Shown one piece after another: positions 12,601 to 24,500 of a DNA stretch of 64,000 bases (positions are counted from its first letter, which is position 1; the number at the start of each line of letters is the position of its first letter). The translations under genes and the position numbers were made by a program. Location: positions 29,429,935 through 29,493,934 of the forward strand of contig NC_054701.1 of the NCBI RefSeq assembly GCF_016097555.1, in the 5' to 3' direction. The notes under the pieces were generated by a model. The model was not told where the DNA came from. It was given only the letters and a program-made list of their open reading frames with translations, and ran no database searches. Source of the stretch: Gigantopelta aegis (taxonomy: Eukaryota; Mollusca; Gastropoda; Neomphalida; Peltospiridae).

Positions 12601-12739
12601 TGATTAGTATCAATTATTTAAGATAAACCAACCAATTCAGAATATATTATGACTCATTGCTGAAACAATTTTAAGAAGTAACAACATTCTTGATTGCCCC
12701 AAAACTGTATTCACTTTGGTAATAATTAGAAATGAACAT

Positions 12740-13168
12740 CTGTATCTATAGATAGAACCGGCCTCGGTGGCGTCGTGGCAGGCCATCGGTCTACAGGCTG
12801 GTAGGTACTGGGTTCGGATCCCAGTCGAGGCATGGGATTTTTAATCCAGATACCGACTCCAAACCCTGAGTGAGTGCTCCGCAAGGCTCAATGGGTAGGT
12901 GTAAACCAATTGCACCGACCAGTGATCCATAACTGGTTCAACAAAGGCCATGGTTTGTGTTATCCTGCCTGTGGGAAGCGCAAATAAAAGATCCCTTGCT
13001 GCCAATCGGAAGAGTAGCCCATGTAGTGGCGACAGCGGGTTTCCTCTCAAAATCTGTGTGGTCCTTAACCATATGTCTGACGCCATATAACCGTAAATAA
13101 AATGTGTTGAGTGCGTCGTTAAATAAAACACTTCTTTCTTTCTTTCTTCTTTCTGTATCTATAGAAAG
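12740..13168 (+). repeat. Full-length tRNA-derived SINE (head 1, tail alpha) with target-site duplication
   Basis: The SINE body at 12756-13152 is flanked by a 16-bp near-perfect target duplication, CTGTATCTATAGATAG left (12740) and CTGTATCTATAGAAAG right (13153). The head is tRNA-like, with an A-box-like TGGCGTCGTGG and a box B GGTTCGGATCC at 12811-12821. A central core (AAAGATCCCTTGCTGC, GCGACAGCGGGTTTCC) is shared with the other copies in the window. The tail reads GTCGTTAAATAAAACACTTC and then TTTC repeats. A second near-identical copy lies at 63073. Confidence 0.9.
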
Positions 13169-14791
13169 TAAAGCAGATATGAGCTCTTGAAATTTGTGGC
13201 AGCAATCAGCAATGCCACCACAAAACTTTGGTGCAAGAGCATTTTGATCATTATCAGGTATTTAATATTATCTGTACTAAATTTGCCGTCACAAGATCTG
13301 ATTTTCAAGGGCTGAGATAATTGTGTGGATACATTTTAAAATCAACAAAAATATTGCAGTTAATTTTTAGTACAAAAGTAATCCCCGACATTTTCTTTAA
13401 AAACATTTTTAAAGTTTGTCTTATGTTACAAAAGAATATTCAGCAAAACTGACACGCTTAGCATCAGTGATGCCAAAAAGCATGTAGTTATCGCTCGCTA
13501 GATCTCACAAAGATTCACTGACCATTGACGTTCAACACAGGCTGGTTAAGCTCTCACCACAACTAAATGCTGTAATGTTTTGTTAAAGCTGCAATCTCTA
13601 ATTTAGTTAAATTGTTTAATCATTTACTGAAGAGACAGCAACGTTATTTCTCTTACCGTCACACATCAGTATTTCATGTCCTTTGGATATACTCATCTCC
13701 AATTTAACATTCCAAAAGCAAGGTGTTACATGCCAGCGTTTTGTTACAAATTATTAAAAGCAAGGTGATTGTAAGGCAGCAGATGATGTTAACATACAAG
13801 TAAATTAAACTGTAATATGGTTTATACACTGCATTAGTAAATGCTGTTTAATGGTAAGTTGAGATTGCATCTTTAAAATTAAGTGTTACAGGTAGAACTA
13901 AACCAAATAACATGTGTCTGGGTCCATCAGTGATCTGAACTTTTGATAGATCAAATACTACTACCAGACCTGACACTGGTGATAAATGTGACAGCGTTTG
14001 TTGTAAAATAAAGTTTTACTTGGGCAATAAATGCATGCAAATTTATTTCACCTTGTACCACTGTGTCCATTAGCCACATCTTTGAAACATGTATGGGGTA
14101 CTTCAACTTGTAAAATAAATAGCTACAATTTGTTTGTGAAACTAGATGTTGTAAACCATCAGGTTACACTGAAACGAGCCATGAAAGGTTCCACTTTCTT
14201 CGGTTAAAACTTTGGGGATGGGTTGTAGTATCCATATTTATGGGTCAGTTTGGTGGAGATATTGCATATAGTGTTAACCACATACCTTTACATTGTTGCC
14301 TATGGGATTTTGTTTGGTATAGTACAACCTACAATTATTATGTTGTGTAAAAGGCTCATTTGTGGATGGAGACACATTTGAATCTGATGTGCTAAACAGG
14401 TTTCTTTAAACAAGTTATCAGAATTGTCACCTCAACTGGGCAGGATGCAACTATAAATAGCTGCAATGAATTTTCTGAACATTTTTTCCACCAGCATGCT
14501 TCACAACACTACTTTTTTCCCACCGATAAACCTGGATAAAGTTTCATCAAGGTTTACATTTCAGTCTTTCAAACCCATTTGGGTTTTTTCATTCACTGTA
14601 TAGTCTTTGTTCCATTTAGTGTCGTGTTCAGTTTCACTTTGTGACAAAATGTTTAGAAATTCTCCGAGAAGTTCTAGCTCATGAAAAGTAACAAATATTC
14701 AATGTCCGTTGTCTGTCTGGTGTCTGTTTGCAGTATATTTGTTGTCATTTTTCACTTAAAAAAAACAAAAACAGGTTTGGATCACACAATG
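13169..14791. other. Non-coding interval, possible ataxin-2 3' region
   Basis: No exon is recognised. Scattered minus-strand poly(A)-signal-like words occur, for example TTTATT at about 14042 on the plus strand. This could be ataxin-2 3' UTR or intergenic DNA. Confidence 0.35.
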
Positions 14792-14825
14792 TCACTGTCT
14801 GACGGGTAGGAAAATCCAAATCAAT
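14792..14825 (-). CDS. Alternative ATXN2 last exon (candidate)
   Basis: A strong acceptor (TTATTTTTTTCAG) precedes a short frame that, joined to the CA donor in exon 20, would read QLIWIFLPVRQ and stop at 14792-14794. The residues resemble no ataxin-2 C-terminus that I know, so this is only an alternative. Confidence 0.2.
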
Positions 14826-15364
14826 CTGAAAAAAATAAAATGTAATGGTAAATAGCTATGTAAATAAACTTTCATCTTAGGCAGGGAATTTCTACGTATT
14901 GCACCAACAATTGTTGAAGAGTATATTATTAATGCTACAAGTGAAGTCAAAGAAGTTAACAACAACAACAAAAAATCATAAAATGTACAACCTATATAGC
15001 GATAGAGTAAAATAAATCTGTACTTTTTCAAACTTCAAACCAAGTATAAAAAATCTTGGGAATTTTGATTTAAACACAGGACGTCATCTTTTAATTTTGA
15101 TTAACTTCCAAGGCAACATCTAATTGTTGTAGCGTTACTTATAATAGATGCATACTTAAACCAGGTTTATCATAAACATACTGATATATAACACATTACA
15201 CCAGTCTTTTTGACATCACAGCTGGCTACTTTTTACAATAAATGTCATGTCTTATTCACAGATTAAATACATCATTTAAATAGGGTGCAACTCACAGTCT
15301 CCCAAAGTGGTATACACAACTTACCACACACTTTAGTCTAGGCCCATACTACTAACTCAGGCAC

Positions 15365-15411
15365 TCACTGGCCCTGTTGATAAGATGGTACAGGTGCAGC
15401 CTGGGATGGCA
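15365..15411 (-). CDS. ATXN2: ATXN2 putative terminal coding exon 20
   Basis: The acceptor CTTTCACAG is followed by (V)PSQAAPVPSYQQGQ and TGA at 15365-15367. Phase fits exon 19 directly across a 7.8-kb intron. The stop codon sits inside a perfect donor-like string, CA|GTGAGT, so this could instead be an internal exon (15369-15411) spliced to a candidate exon ending at 14792. Confidence 0.65.
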
Positions 15412-15461
15412 CTGTGAAAGAGAAACAAGTCAAAAGTGTTACTACTTATGATCTGTTTTAA

Positions 15462-15525
<64 letters not shown>

Positions 15526-18500
15526 TCAAAAAAAAGAAACGCAAAAGGGTACAAATGGGTTATAACTCCGATTTTATGTTTCCTACCGGTTCATGCTTTG
15601 TGAATATAAGGTCATTGCATGTCCCAAACACATTCCCACGGTTACATTCGATAAAACGCAGCTACTGTACAATAAAGTTCCAAAATGTGAATATTCGCAA
15701 AAACGCAGCCACGTGCAAACCATGTCACCACTGCACGTGCGTTGTCTGCACGTGCAACATGAACACCGACAGTATAAAAGTGCAGGGTGTTCGCTTGCCT
15801 GGCCTCTGTATCTGGCCGACAGTTGACAATCCAGGACATGCCACGTCTCAGTGAACCGCAGAGAAACAATGCCATCGGCCGACTAGACGCAGGCGAATCC
15901 AGAACGGCCGTTGCCAGGGCATTCCATGTGTCCCCAAGCACCATCTCCAGACTGTGGGACCGTTACCAGCAACATGGATCAACACGTGACCTCCCTAGAT
16001 CCTGTCGACCACGGGTCACTACCCCCGGGCAGGACCGCTACATCCGGGTACGTCACCTTCGGGAACGATTGACTACTGCCACCTCCACAGCCGCAGCAAT
16101 ACCAGGTTTGCGCAGGATATCCGACCAGACCGTACGGAACCGCCTACGTGAGGTAGGAATTCGTGCCAGACGTCCAGTTCGAGGTGTCATCTCAACACCA
16201 CAACACCGTCGACTCCGACTGCAATGGTGCCAGATTCATCGACAATGGCCTCAACTGCGATGGAGACAGGTGTGGTTCAGTGACGAGTCCCGATTTCTGC
16301 TCCGACGTCATGATGGAAGATGTCGCGTGTATAGGCGTCGTGGTGAACGTTATGCGGCAAACTGCGTGCAGGAAGTGGACAGATTCGGCGGGGGTAGTGT
16401 CATGGTGTGAGCAGCCATCTCACACACTGGCAGAACTGACCTGGTCCACGTGCAGGGCAACCTGAATGCACAGGGCTACATTGACCAGATCCTCCGGCCA
16501 CACATCGTTCCAGTTATGGCCAACGCCAACGCAGTGTTCCAACATGACAACGCCAGGCCTCACACAGCACGTCTCACAACGGCTTTCCTACAGAACAACA
16601 ACATTAATGTCCTTCCTTGGCCATCGATATCACCGGATTTGAACCCAATGAGCATCTATGGGATGAGTTGGACCGACGCCTCCGACAGCGACAACCACAG
16701 CCCCAGACCCTGCCCGAGCTGGCAGCAGCCTTGCAGGCCGTGTGGGCCACCATCCCCCGGGACGTCATCCGTACTCTGGTTGCTTCAATGGGCAGGCGGT
16801 GCCAGGCAATTGTCAACACACGCGGAGGCCACACCCGGTATTGACTCCAGATGACCTTGACCTTGGTGGTGTGTCCTATCACTTACTCACAATGGACTAG
16901 AGTGAATTGTGAACAATCCTGCAACATTTGGTAATTATCGGACTCACCATTCAATAATTAAATCAATTCTCCAAATGTTACGACAATGTGGTTTTGCGTT
17001 TCTTCTTTTGAAGAGTATATATATATATATATATATATCATAGGCTCTCCACATCCACCTGTCCTACAGAACAAGTGCATGTCCATATTTCTTTTTCACT
17101 TGTCCCATCTGAACTCTCTCCCCCCCCCCCCCCCCCCCCCCCACTCCAATTATCATCACCTGAATGTTTTTACAAGCAGATACTGGATTTACCCTCCCAA
17201 TAATTACGTACATATGAAAATAGAAGTAAAATGAAATTTTAGCTACTACAGACCTGGGCCCCATTCCATGAAATGATTTTAGCACTACGATCATCTTAAG
17301 TGCTTAAGGTAGTTATATACTTAAGGTGATCTTAGCATTAAGATCACTTCTTGGAATGCTGCCCAGAAAGACATTAAATATTCAGCAGTGTTCGAAATAA
17401 GCACTTGTCCGTTTGTCCTGACAAAGTGAAACTATTAATCGTTAGAATATCTTACAAATGACAGCAAACTAGGGCCATTCTTTTAAAGTTCATTTTTAGT
17501 TTACTTATTTGATCGGACAAGTTGTTAGACTATATTGTCCAATAGCACAGATTCCTGCTATTATCCTAGTGAAAAATGTTAGTCAAAAATGTATACTGTA
17601 AATCTATAAAGTTTTGCGAACTACAAAGTAACTACCATGTGCAGTACCATCTCTACCAATAATATGATTATAATTGTTAAGTAATAAAAGACAAAATTAT
17701 CAGTACTATCAAAATCAATGCTTTAATTTAGCCTCTAACTTATACACTAAACATTTCAAAATGTTACTCGTGGCAATAACACTGACATGCTATTACTAAA
17801 TTCACATACAGCAAACAGTTGAAATGTGCCAATTTAACACCAGCTTTCTATTTAATTAAAACAACACATGGTACAAAGTTTCACCTCTGCTTACTGATAA
17901 AAGTTTTCTTTTGTTTTTTGTAAAAATAATTTGCCAGCTGAGGTGACAATACTTTCTACAAACAGTTTTGGCCATTGTTGACCACTTGCAATACTTTCAT
18001 GACACATTTCATAGTATATTTACAGTATTTAGCAAAGATTTGATATTAATGCATTACATACATACATATGTATAAAAGAAAGTCTGTATTTATACTATTA
18101 ATATTCATAAATTTAGTAAACATGATAGATTTGTTTTGACAACCTTATTTACATTTGTTATTTTATTATCCATTAATGTGTGTGCAATTTCATTTCATTG
18201 TATTATCATACGACATTCATCAAAAACTTTATATAAATGTTAAAAATAAATAAAAATAAATAATAGTGACGTAATTCTTGATGATTTTCTCCAACTACAG
18301 CTGTGTAAATACAAGCTGTAAATAGTAACGAATGAAGTCATGTAATGAATAATGATGTCATCCTTGATTTCAAATAAAGTTTTGAATATTTAGCAGATAT
18401 TTTGTAAGATGATTTGCAATGCTTATGTGAAAAAAAAAAGTTGCAAGAACGTTTTACTGAATATTGGGTATACAAAGTATACAGTAAAGTACATTTAAAA

Positions 18501-21500
18501 TGTATACTTCATCGTTGTAATTTTATCATGAAGTTAACCTTTAAATAGAATTTATCAAAATCTGAAATGGAAAGATCATCATCTTCATAAATTCCTGGTA
18601 AAGATTAAATATTTGAATGCTGTCTATTGTATTGTTTTAAAGGAAACATGTCACGAGACCATATTATAGCTCATTTTAAAAGCAAAATGATATAAAAATA
18701 ATATACAAATAAGTTTATAACAATAAAATAAGCGTAGTTAACTTAAAATGAAGAAATTACGCCAATCAGTATCAAAGTATGATTTATGCATATTTATTCG
18801 TGAGCGTTCGGGAAAAAAAGGGAAGTGACGTCAGAGCCGCTGTACTCTTCCATTGTTGTTAACTGTTTATATATGGAGTAAGGGCCTTACGATCTTTTCA
18901 GTCCAACAGTGCCGTACTGCACGGCCTTTGGGTGTAAAAATAAACAGTTTAAACGATCGGTATTGTCTTTTTACGGTTTTCCAAAGGATTGTATCCGAAG
19001 AAAGATGCGTGTATTTTATCGCAAAACAAAAGATTGGACACCAACACCGCATAGTACTTTGGTGTCAGCCTATTTTAGTATTTACAGCCCGGAGCCCGAA
19101 CGTTACCCAGAGACAAAAACAGTACTCGGTTGCGAATGCCGAGGTGTACATTGTACATATTTGGCACAAAGATACACCTCAGCATGATGTATTTATATAT
19201 GTTAAAACAAAAATGTAGATTTTTTTATATATTTAAAAAAAAAAAAGAAGAAGAGATTTTTCATGTTAGGCCTACATAACAAAATCTGTATTCACCGTCC
19301 GAAGAAGGAAACGTCAATAATTAATTAAATATGGCATATACAAACATAGGATTTGGCATGAGGACACATTTCAGTACGATGTATTTAAATATGTTTAAAA
19401 AACCCACTAAAATAATTTTAAATAATGATTTTAATCTGCGGGCGGAGTACGTCACAAAAACGTTCCTCATCGCCCGAAGCCCCAAAGTAACACGAAGTTC
19501 AATACAAAATAAACCACTACTGTCGGTGTCGAAATAACTATTATGTTTCATCCACGGCTGACTTGAGAATCGGAGTGTTGTTTTAGTTAATTGGTTCTTA
19601 CTTTCCGTGGCCTGCACATGTGATTCCTGATTGGCAGGTGTGTGTTGCAGGGTATCGACCAGGTAAGTGATTACCACTGTCTAGACATACGTACAAAATA
19701 CTTGCCAGTTTTTTAAGATCACAGGGTATTGTGGTGTAACCTGTCGCGACTATAGTACAATGTTAATGGACATTATCAGCCGCCCTGCTTCATTACTGTA
19801 AATAATGCTGTAAAACCCTTGATTAAGTAGACTTTCCTATCTAAAATTACAAAACTGACCAATTACGTAGTACCAAAGAAAAGAAAATTATCACATGGGT
19901 ATCGTAAGTGGTCGTTTTTACTCTAACGCACCCTACCAATAGGCCTAATAATATGCTGCTTTTTTTTAAAGAGAGAAAAATACTATAACCCCATTTCGTT
20001 CTATTGATGCAAATTGAAATATATTTAGCTAAAAAGTTGATTATACTCTCAAGTCATTTATGTTGTTTTACAAGTCAGGTTAATGAAAGTGAAGCGCCTT
20101 GTAAATTAGAGCGTTTGTTTACACTGTGCATACAGATTTCATTATGCACAGCCCGAACATGAAAAATGCGATATTTTCTAAAAAACAATTTAAAAATGTT
20201 TGTCCTACATTTATATTTTTTACATATTTAAATACATCATATCGAGGTGTATCGTTATGCTAAATATGAACAGTATACACCTCGGCATTAGCATCCGAGT
20301 TTTGGTTTTGTCTCCAGGTTACTTTCGGGCTCCGGGCTGTAAATTGGTCGACCGGTCTGGTCTGGCACCATCGGTTTCTCCACCCTCCGACTCGATATCC
20401 GTTTTTTCTTCAGTATCACTGTTGTAAGTAAATGTGTGTCTTTCTTCATTTACTAACAGCTCAAATTGATACGGCAAAACGTTTTGCGAACGAACACTCA
20501 TTGTTTTGGTAAGCTGTGCAAGTCTTAGATTCTTTATGAGTGGTACGGACTAATGCTTTTAAGTGTACGGCTTCAGATCAAGCGACGCGTCTCTGACGTC
20601 ATGGACCTCGTGATTGCCCTGCTCATTAAAGATCGGCAATTTCCGCTAAGAGCTCGTATCTGTTTTTGTTTTTTATGGAGATATTTTAAGTAATTAAATT
20701 TTAATTTTTTTTTTTTTAGGTGATTCAATTTATAATTAATTGTACATGGTTGGTGCCAAATGTAGGTCACGTGACATGTTTCCTTTAATACTAGATTTAC
20801 AATCATTTACATACATTACCCCCACCTCCCAAACATTTATTTAATTTTTAAAGGATGTTTTTATAAGCAAATATATATATATATATACACACATATATGG
20901 TAACATAAAACATGCAATAAAAAACATAAAATCAGTGGTATAAGCAGCAGAGGCCACACACTGCCAATTCTTGGAATCATCAAATAGCAATCTCCAAAAG
21001 CAGAAATTTTTCCAGACGCCATTTGTCATCTTTGATTGTCAGACATATTCACAACATTGGTTAACATAGTGCAGACCTGCACAAATTGCACGAACGATCG
21101 ATTTGTTCGTGTGAAATGTGCTAAATGAAGTTTCTACATTGCATCTTTTCTCAGAGTACATACAACTTGACGATTTCTGACATGTATTTTATAATTACAT
21201 GTAACGGAAATTGCAAATGTTAGTCTAGTTAGAATACTTCTGTTGAAAAATGTAATGTATTCTCAATGGTTTATATGTCGCCAAAGGGAATTCATTCAAA
21301 ATGCGGCCAATCAGAAATTGTGATACTTCCATTAATATTTGTTTTAATCATAAAACTTTGCTGATTACGGAGCATGATCAAATATCAAACATGGCGACAT
21401 TTTTCCAATGAAAAAAATTATTACAGTAGTGAAGGTGACAGTGGTCTTATTTAAAGTTCTTTTATAATTTTTTGAAAACCGGTAATGCAAATCATCAATT

Positions 21501-24500
21501 TGAGCATGCTTGTAATGTCATAGTTGAGCGATAATTAAGTGATAGTTAATAATATTTCATAATCTGAAAAATAATATATAAGCTACATGATCAAGTTCTA
21601 TGTAAATTTAGGACAGAAGACAAATCTAGGTATCTTAGTAAATTATTTTAGGGTTATCTCTATTACAAAATTGCAATATGGGATGCAGTAGAAAATGAGA
21701 CAGATTTAGTATCAGTGGATGCAAGGGAAACAGCAAAGGAAGCAAAAACATCTTTAGGTTTTAATTTCTATTTCATCAATGAAATGAAATAGGTTAGTAC
21801 AGAAAACACAGGTACATGCTTTCAAAGCAATAACAAAACAATGCATTGGATTGTTGATATCCTGCTTTACTGGCATTCCATGCTATAATTATTGATCAAT
21901 TATGGATATTAATCCAATTTGCTGACCGTATAAACTACCTATCAGTTGTTTTCGTTTCTAATGTTCTAAAAAAACACCAATCTCCGGAATTTTAAGGAAG
22001 ATTCCACAAAACCATCTAATTAATTATTTGTGAGATTGAAAAAAAGTAAATTTAGGCCTCTTTTCTTTGGCATATCAGTCATCCTCTGAAATCTGAGGAA
22101 AACAACAATGGTAAATTTGTTGAACCAACATGGAAGTCCTTATTTGTATTGCATACGTTGAATAATTCAGGACTTTTGTGTAAAGGAAGCTACGGGTTGT
22201 GAACAAATATCTACTTGTGGAGGGGGGGGAGGGGTGCATTTGTTGAGAACAGGTAATGTTGAAAAGAAATAACCATACCAATATTTTGGTTTCTAAATAT
22301 TCTCAGATATTTCAATTAAATCTACACTTTATTTGGTACTGAATTTATAAAAAATACCTAAGTGACAACTATTTGAAAGTGTCGAGACAGGAAAGATATT
22401 TTTAAAAGCTACAGATGCTTGATTGAGATGAATGACTAGCACTAGCTACAACTTGTGAGACTGTTAAAGCAGGTGAGGGGAACAGAATGTTTAACACACC
22501 CCAGCAGTTTAATCAGCATCTATCGTGTGGCAGTCGTGACACTTGGGTCTACAAAGCAGGTGAAAGTCTGTGAGAGCATACAGTTATATATCATAAGAGT
22601 ATTTGATTTTGAGACACACCAAGTTCTGTGATCACAGTGTGTATCCTCAGACAAAAATTGGAAATCAAAATAAATTACTTCCCATCCCCTTTCACGTATA
22701 TATTATCTTTTCTTTCTTTTTTTTATATACATATTGAAGTTGAAATTAAAAAACATTATTAATATTAATATTTTTTGTTTATCTATATAAATGTTTTAAA
22801 AGAAAAAAATTAATAATAATTCATTTGCTGTGATTTTAAAAAATGTATATATTTTTTCAAAAGACAAAGATTAATAATACTTAATTTGCTTTGTTTTGAA
22901 AACTAAAATTTATAACTGGAAAATTCCTGCCATGTTAAAACTCTCATTTAAAACAGTATCTCTTGTTTTTTTCTAAAGAAAATTACACCCGTATGCATTT
23001 TAAATCGATCATCCTATCGGATCTTGCAGCAGTGTCCATGCTGGCAGCACGAAATCAGTTGAAATACGAAGGCCGTGTGAGCGTCTCAGCACACATCGAG
23101 TGTCATGCCAGCCGAGTCATGCGGCATGCAACAATGAAAAGAGATACTGACATGTACTGACGAGTCCGAGGCTGGCGGTGTGGCGTACTGCTGGACGACA
23201 GTACGTACCTTGAGGAAGATAGTGAAGTTGTGACGGGTGCATGCCCGACGCGGCAGACACGGGGATGGACGTCGGCATGCCAGGGTGCTGGATCAAATGG
23301 CTCTGACCGTGAACTGGAGTAGGCCCACCTGAAACACACACATAAGTACACACTCAAATTTGATCAAAGTTTGTTTTGTTTAATGACACCGCTAGAGCAC
23401 ATTGATTTATTAATCATTGGCTGTTGGATTTGAAACATCTGGTAATTTTGACAGTCATAGTGAGGAAACCCGCTACATTTTTCCATTAGTAGCAAGGGAT
23501 CTTTTATATGCACTATCCTCACAGACAGAATAGCACATAACACGGCCTTTGATATACCAGTCATTGTGCACTGGCTGGAACTAGAAATAGTCAAATGGGT
23601 TCACCAACGGGGATCGATCCCAGACCAACCACACATTAGGTGAACGCTTTACCACTGAACTACGTCCCGCCCCCAAACTGGATCAAGTCGAAAAGACTAC
23701 CTTTACATGATAATATAACATGATTTAAAAAAAGAAAAATTCTTTAAATATATTTTACTACACAATCCTGTCAGAGAGGTATAAAAAGAAACTGGGGTGG
23801 CAATTTTGTAGATATGTTAAGAGTACAAAATCCACATGACCACCATTTTATTATTATTAAACCAATGTAAGTTAGATTTTAAATCCATCCTAATGACACA
23901 AATTGAAAACAAAAAAGCACATTATTGAATAAAGCCAGTTGTTATAAAAAAGAAAATTAAACAAGCAACAGTCTCTGCAGCATTTATGCATTCAAAAACA
24001 CAGATGGACTTCAAAATGTTCAAAGAATTTATAATTCCTGCCCAGTGTACAGATATTCCAGCTTAATTGTGACTATTTAATACAATGTTTTACTCCATGT
24101 AGTGAATTTCTCTTTAGATTTATCTAAACGTATATATACTTACCCCCTGGTATAGGGTGCTGGCCAGACGGTTGAAACTGCGGTTGTACATGTGGGTGTT
24201 GAACCTGGTTGTGTGAAGGTGGGTGAGGCATCATTACATACTGTTGTGGGTGTATGTGTGGTGAGTGTGTGTGCGAGTGCATGGTGTGGCTGACCGACGT
24301 CGGCTGTTGTGCTTGTGTAAACGTAAACTGTTGAGCATGCGTGGCATATGGCATAGAAGCAGGATGCATTCCTTGAGGAGAGGCTGGATTCTGTGATCCT
24401 GAATGCAGCTGTGGATGTCCCTGTGGAAAAAGGAAAAAAAACCCATGTCTTTACAGAACCAAGTTTTCAAAGTGAAATTTATTTATTTTGTATTATCCAC

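Larger units (their letters stand above)
7130..12755. other. Gene-poor interval between the tail-to-tail genes
   Basis: I see no supported coding exon here on either strand. The sequence is AT-rich with homopolymer runs (T at 7209-7220, A at about 9570-9600, A at 10082-10096 and 10125-10143). Open frames are all under 90 codons without recognisable domains. Part of it could be the 3' UTR of ataxin-2, since poly(A) signals on the minus strand are common, but no end point can be fixed. Confidence 0.5.
18637..20788. mobile_element. TTAA-flanked DNA element with THAP-like ORF and inverted internal duplication
   Basis: The element at 18641-20784 is bounded by TTAA on both sides. Its ends are AGGAAACATGTCACG left and the same 15 bases on the opposite strand at the right (one mismatch appears just inside, GAGACC versus GTGACC). 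TGACGTCAGAGxCGC also occurs in both subterminal regions in opposite orientation. A THAP-like ORF lies on the plus strand near the left end and a second short ORF on the minus strand near the right end. A segment of about 130 bp (19073-19200) recurs inverted at about 20230-20345. TTAA duplication is typical of piggyBac-type insertion, but no piggyBac transposase is visible. Confidence 0.75.

Noticed and set aside
12756-12830. Possible tRNA gene (A and B boxes)
   Set aside because: Boxes belong to the SINE head; no cloverleaf with paired acceptor stem, and the same head recurs at 63073.
12841-13131. 96-codon minus-strand frame (repeated near 63240)
   Set aside because: Antisense of the tRNA-derived SINE, present in every copy.
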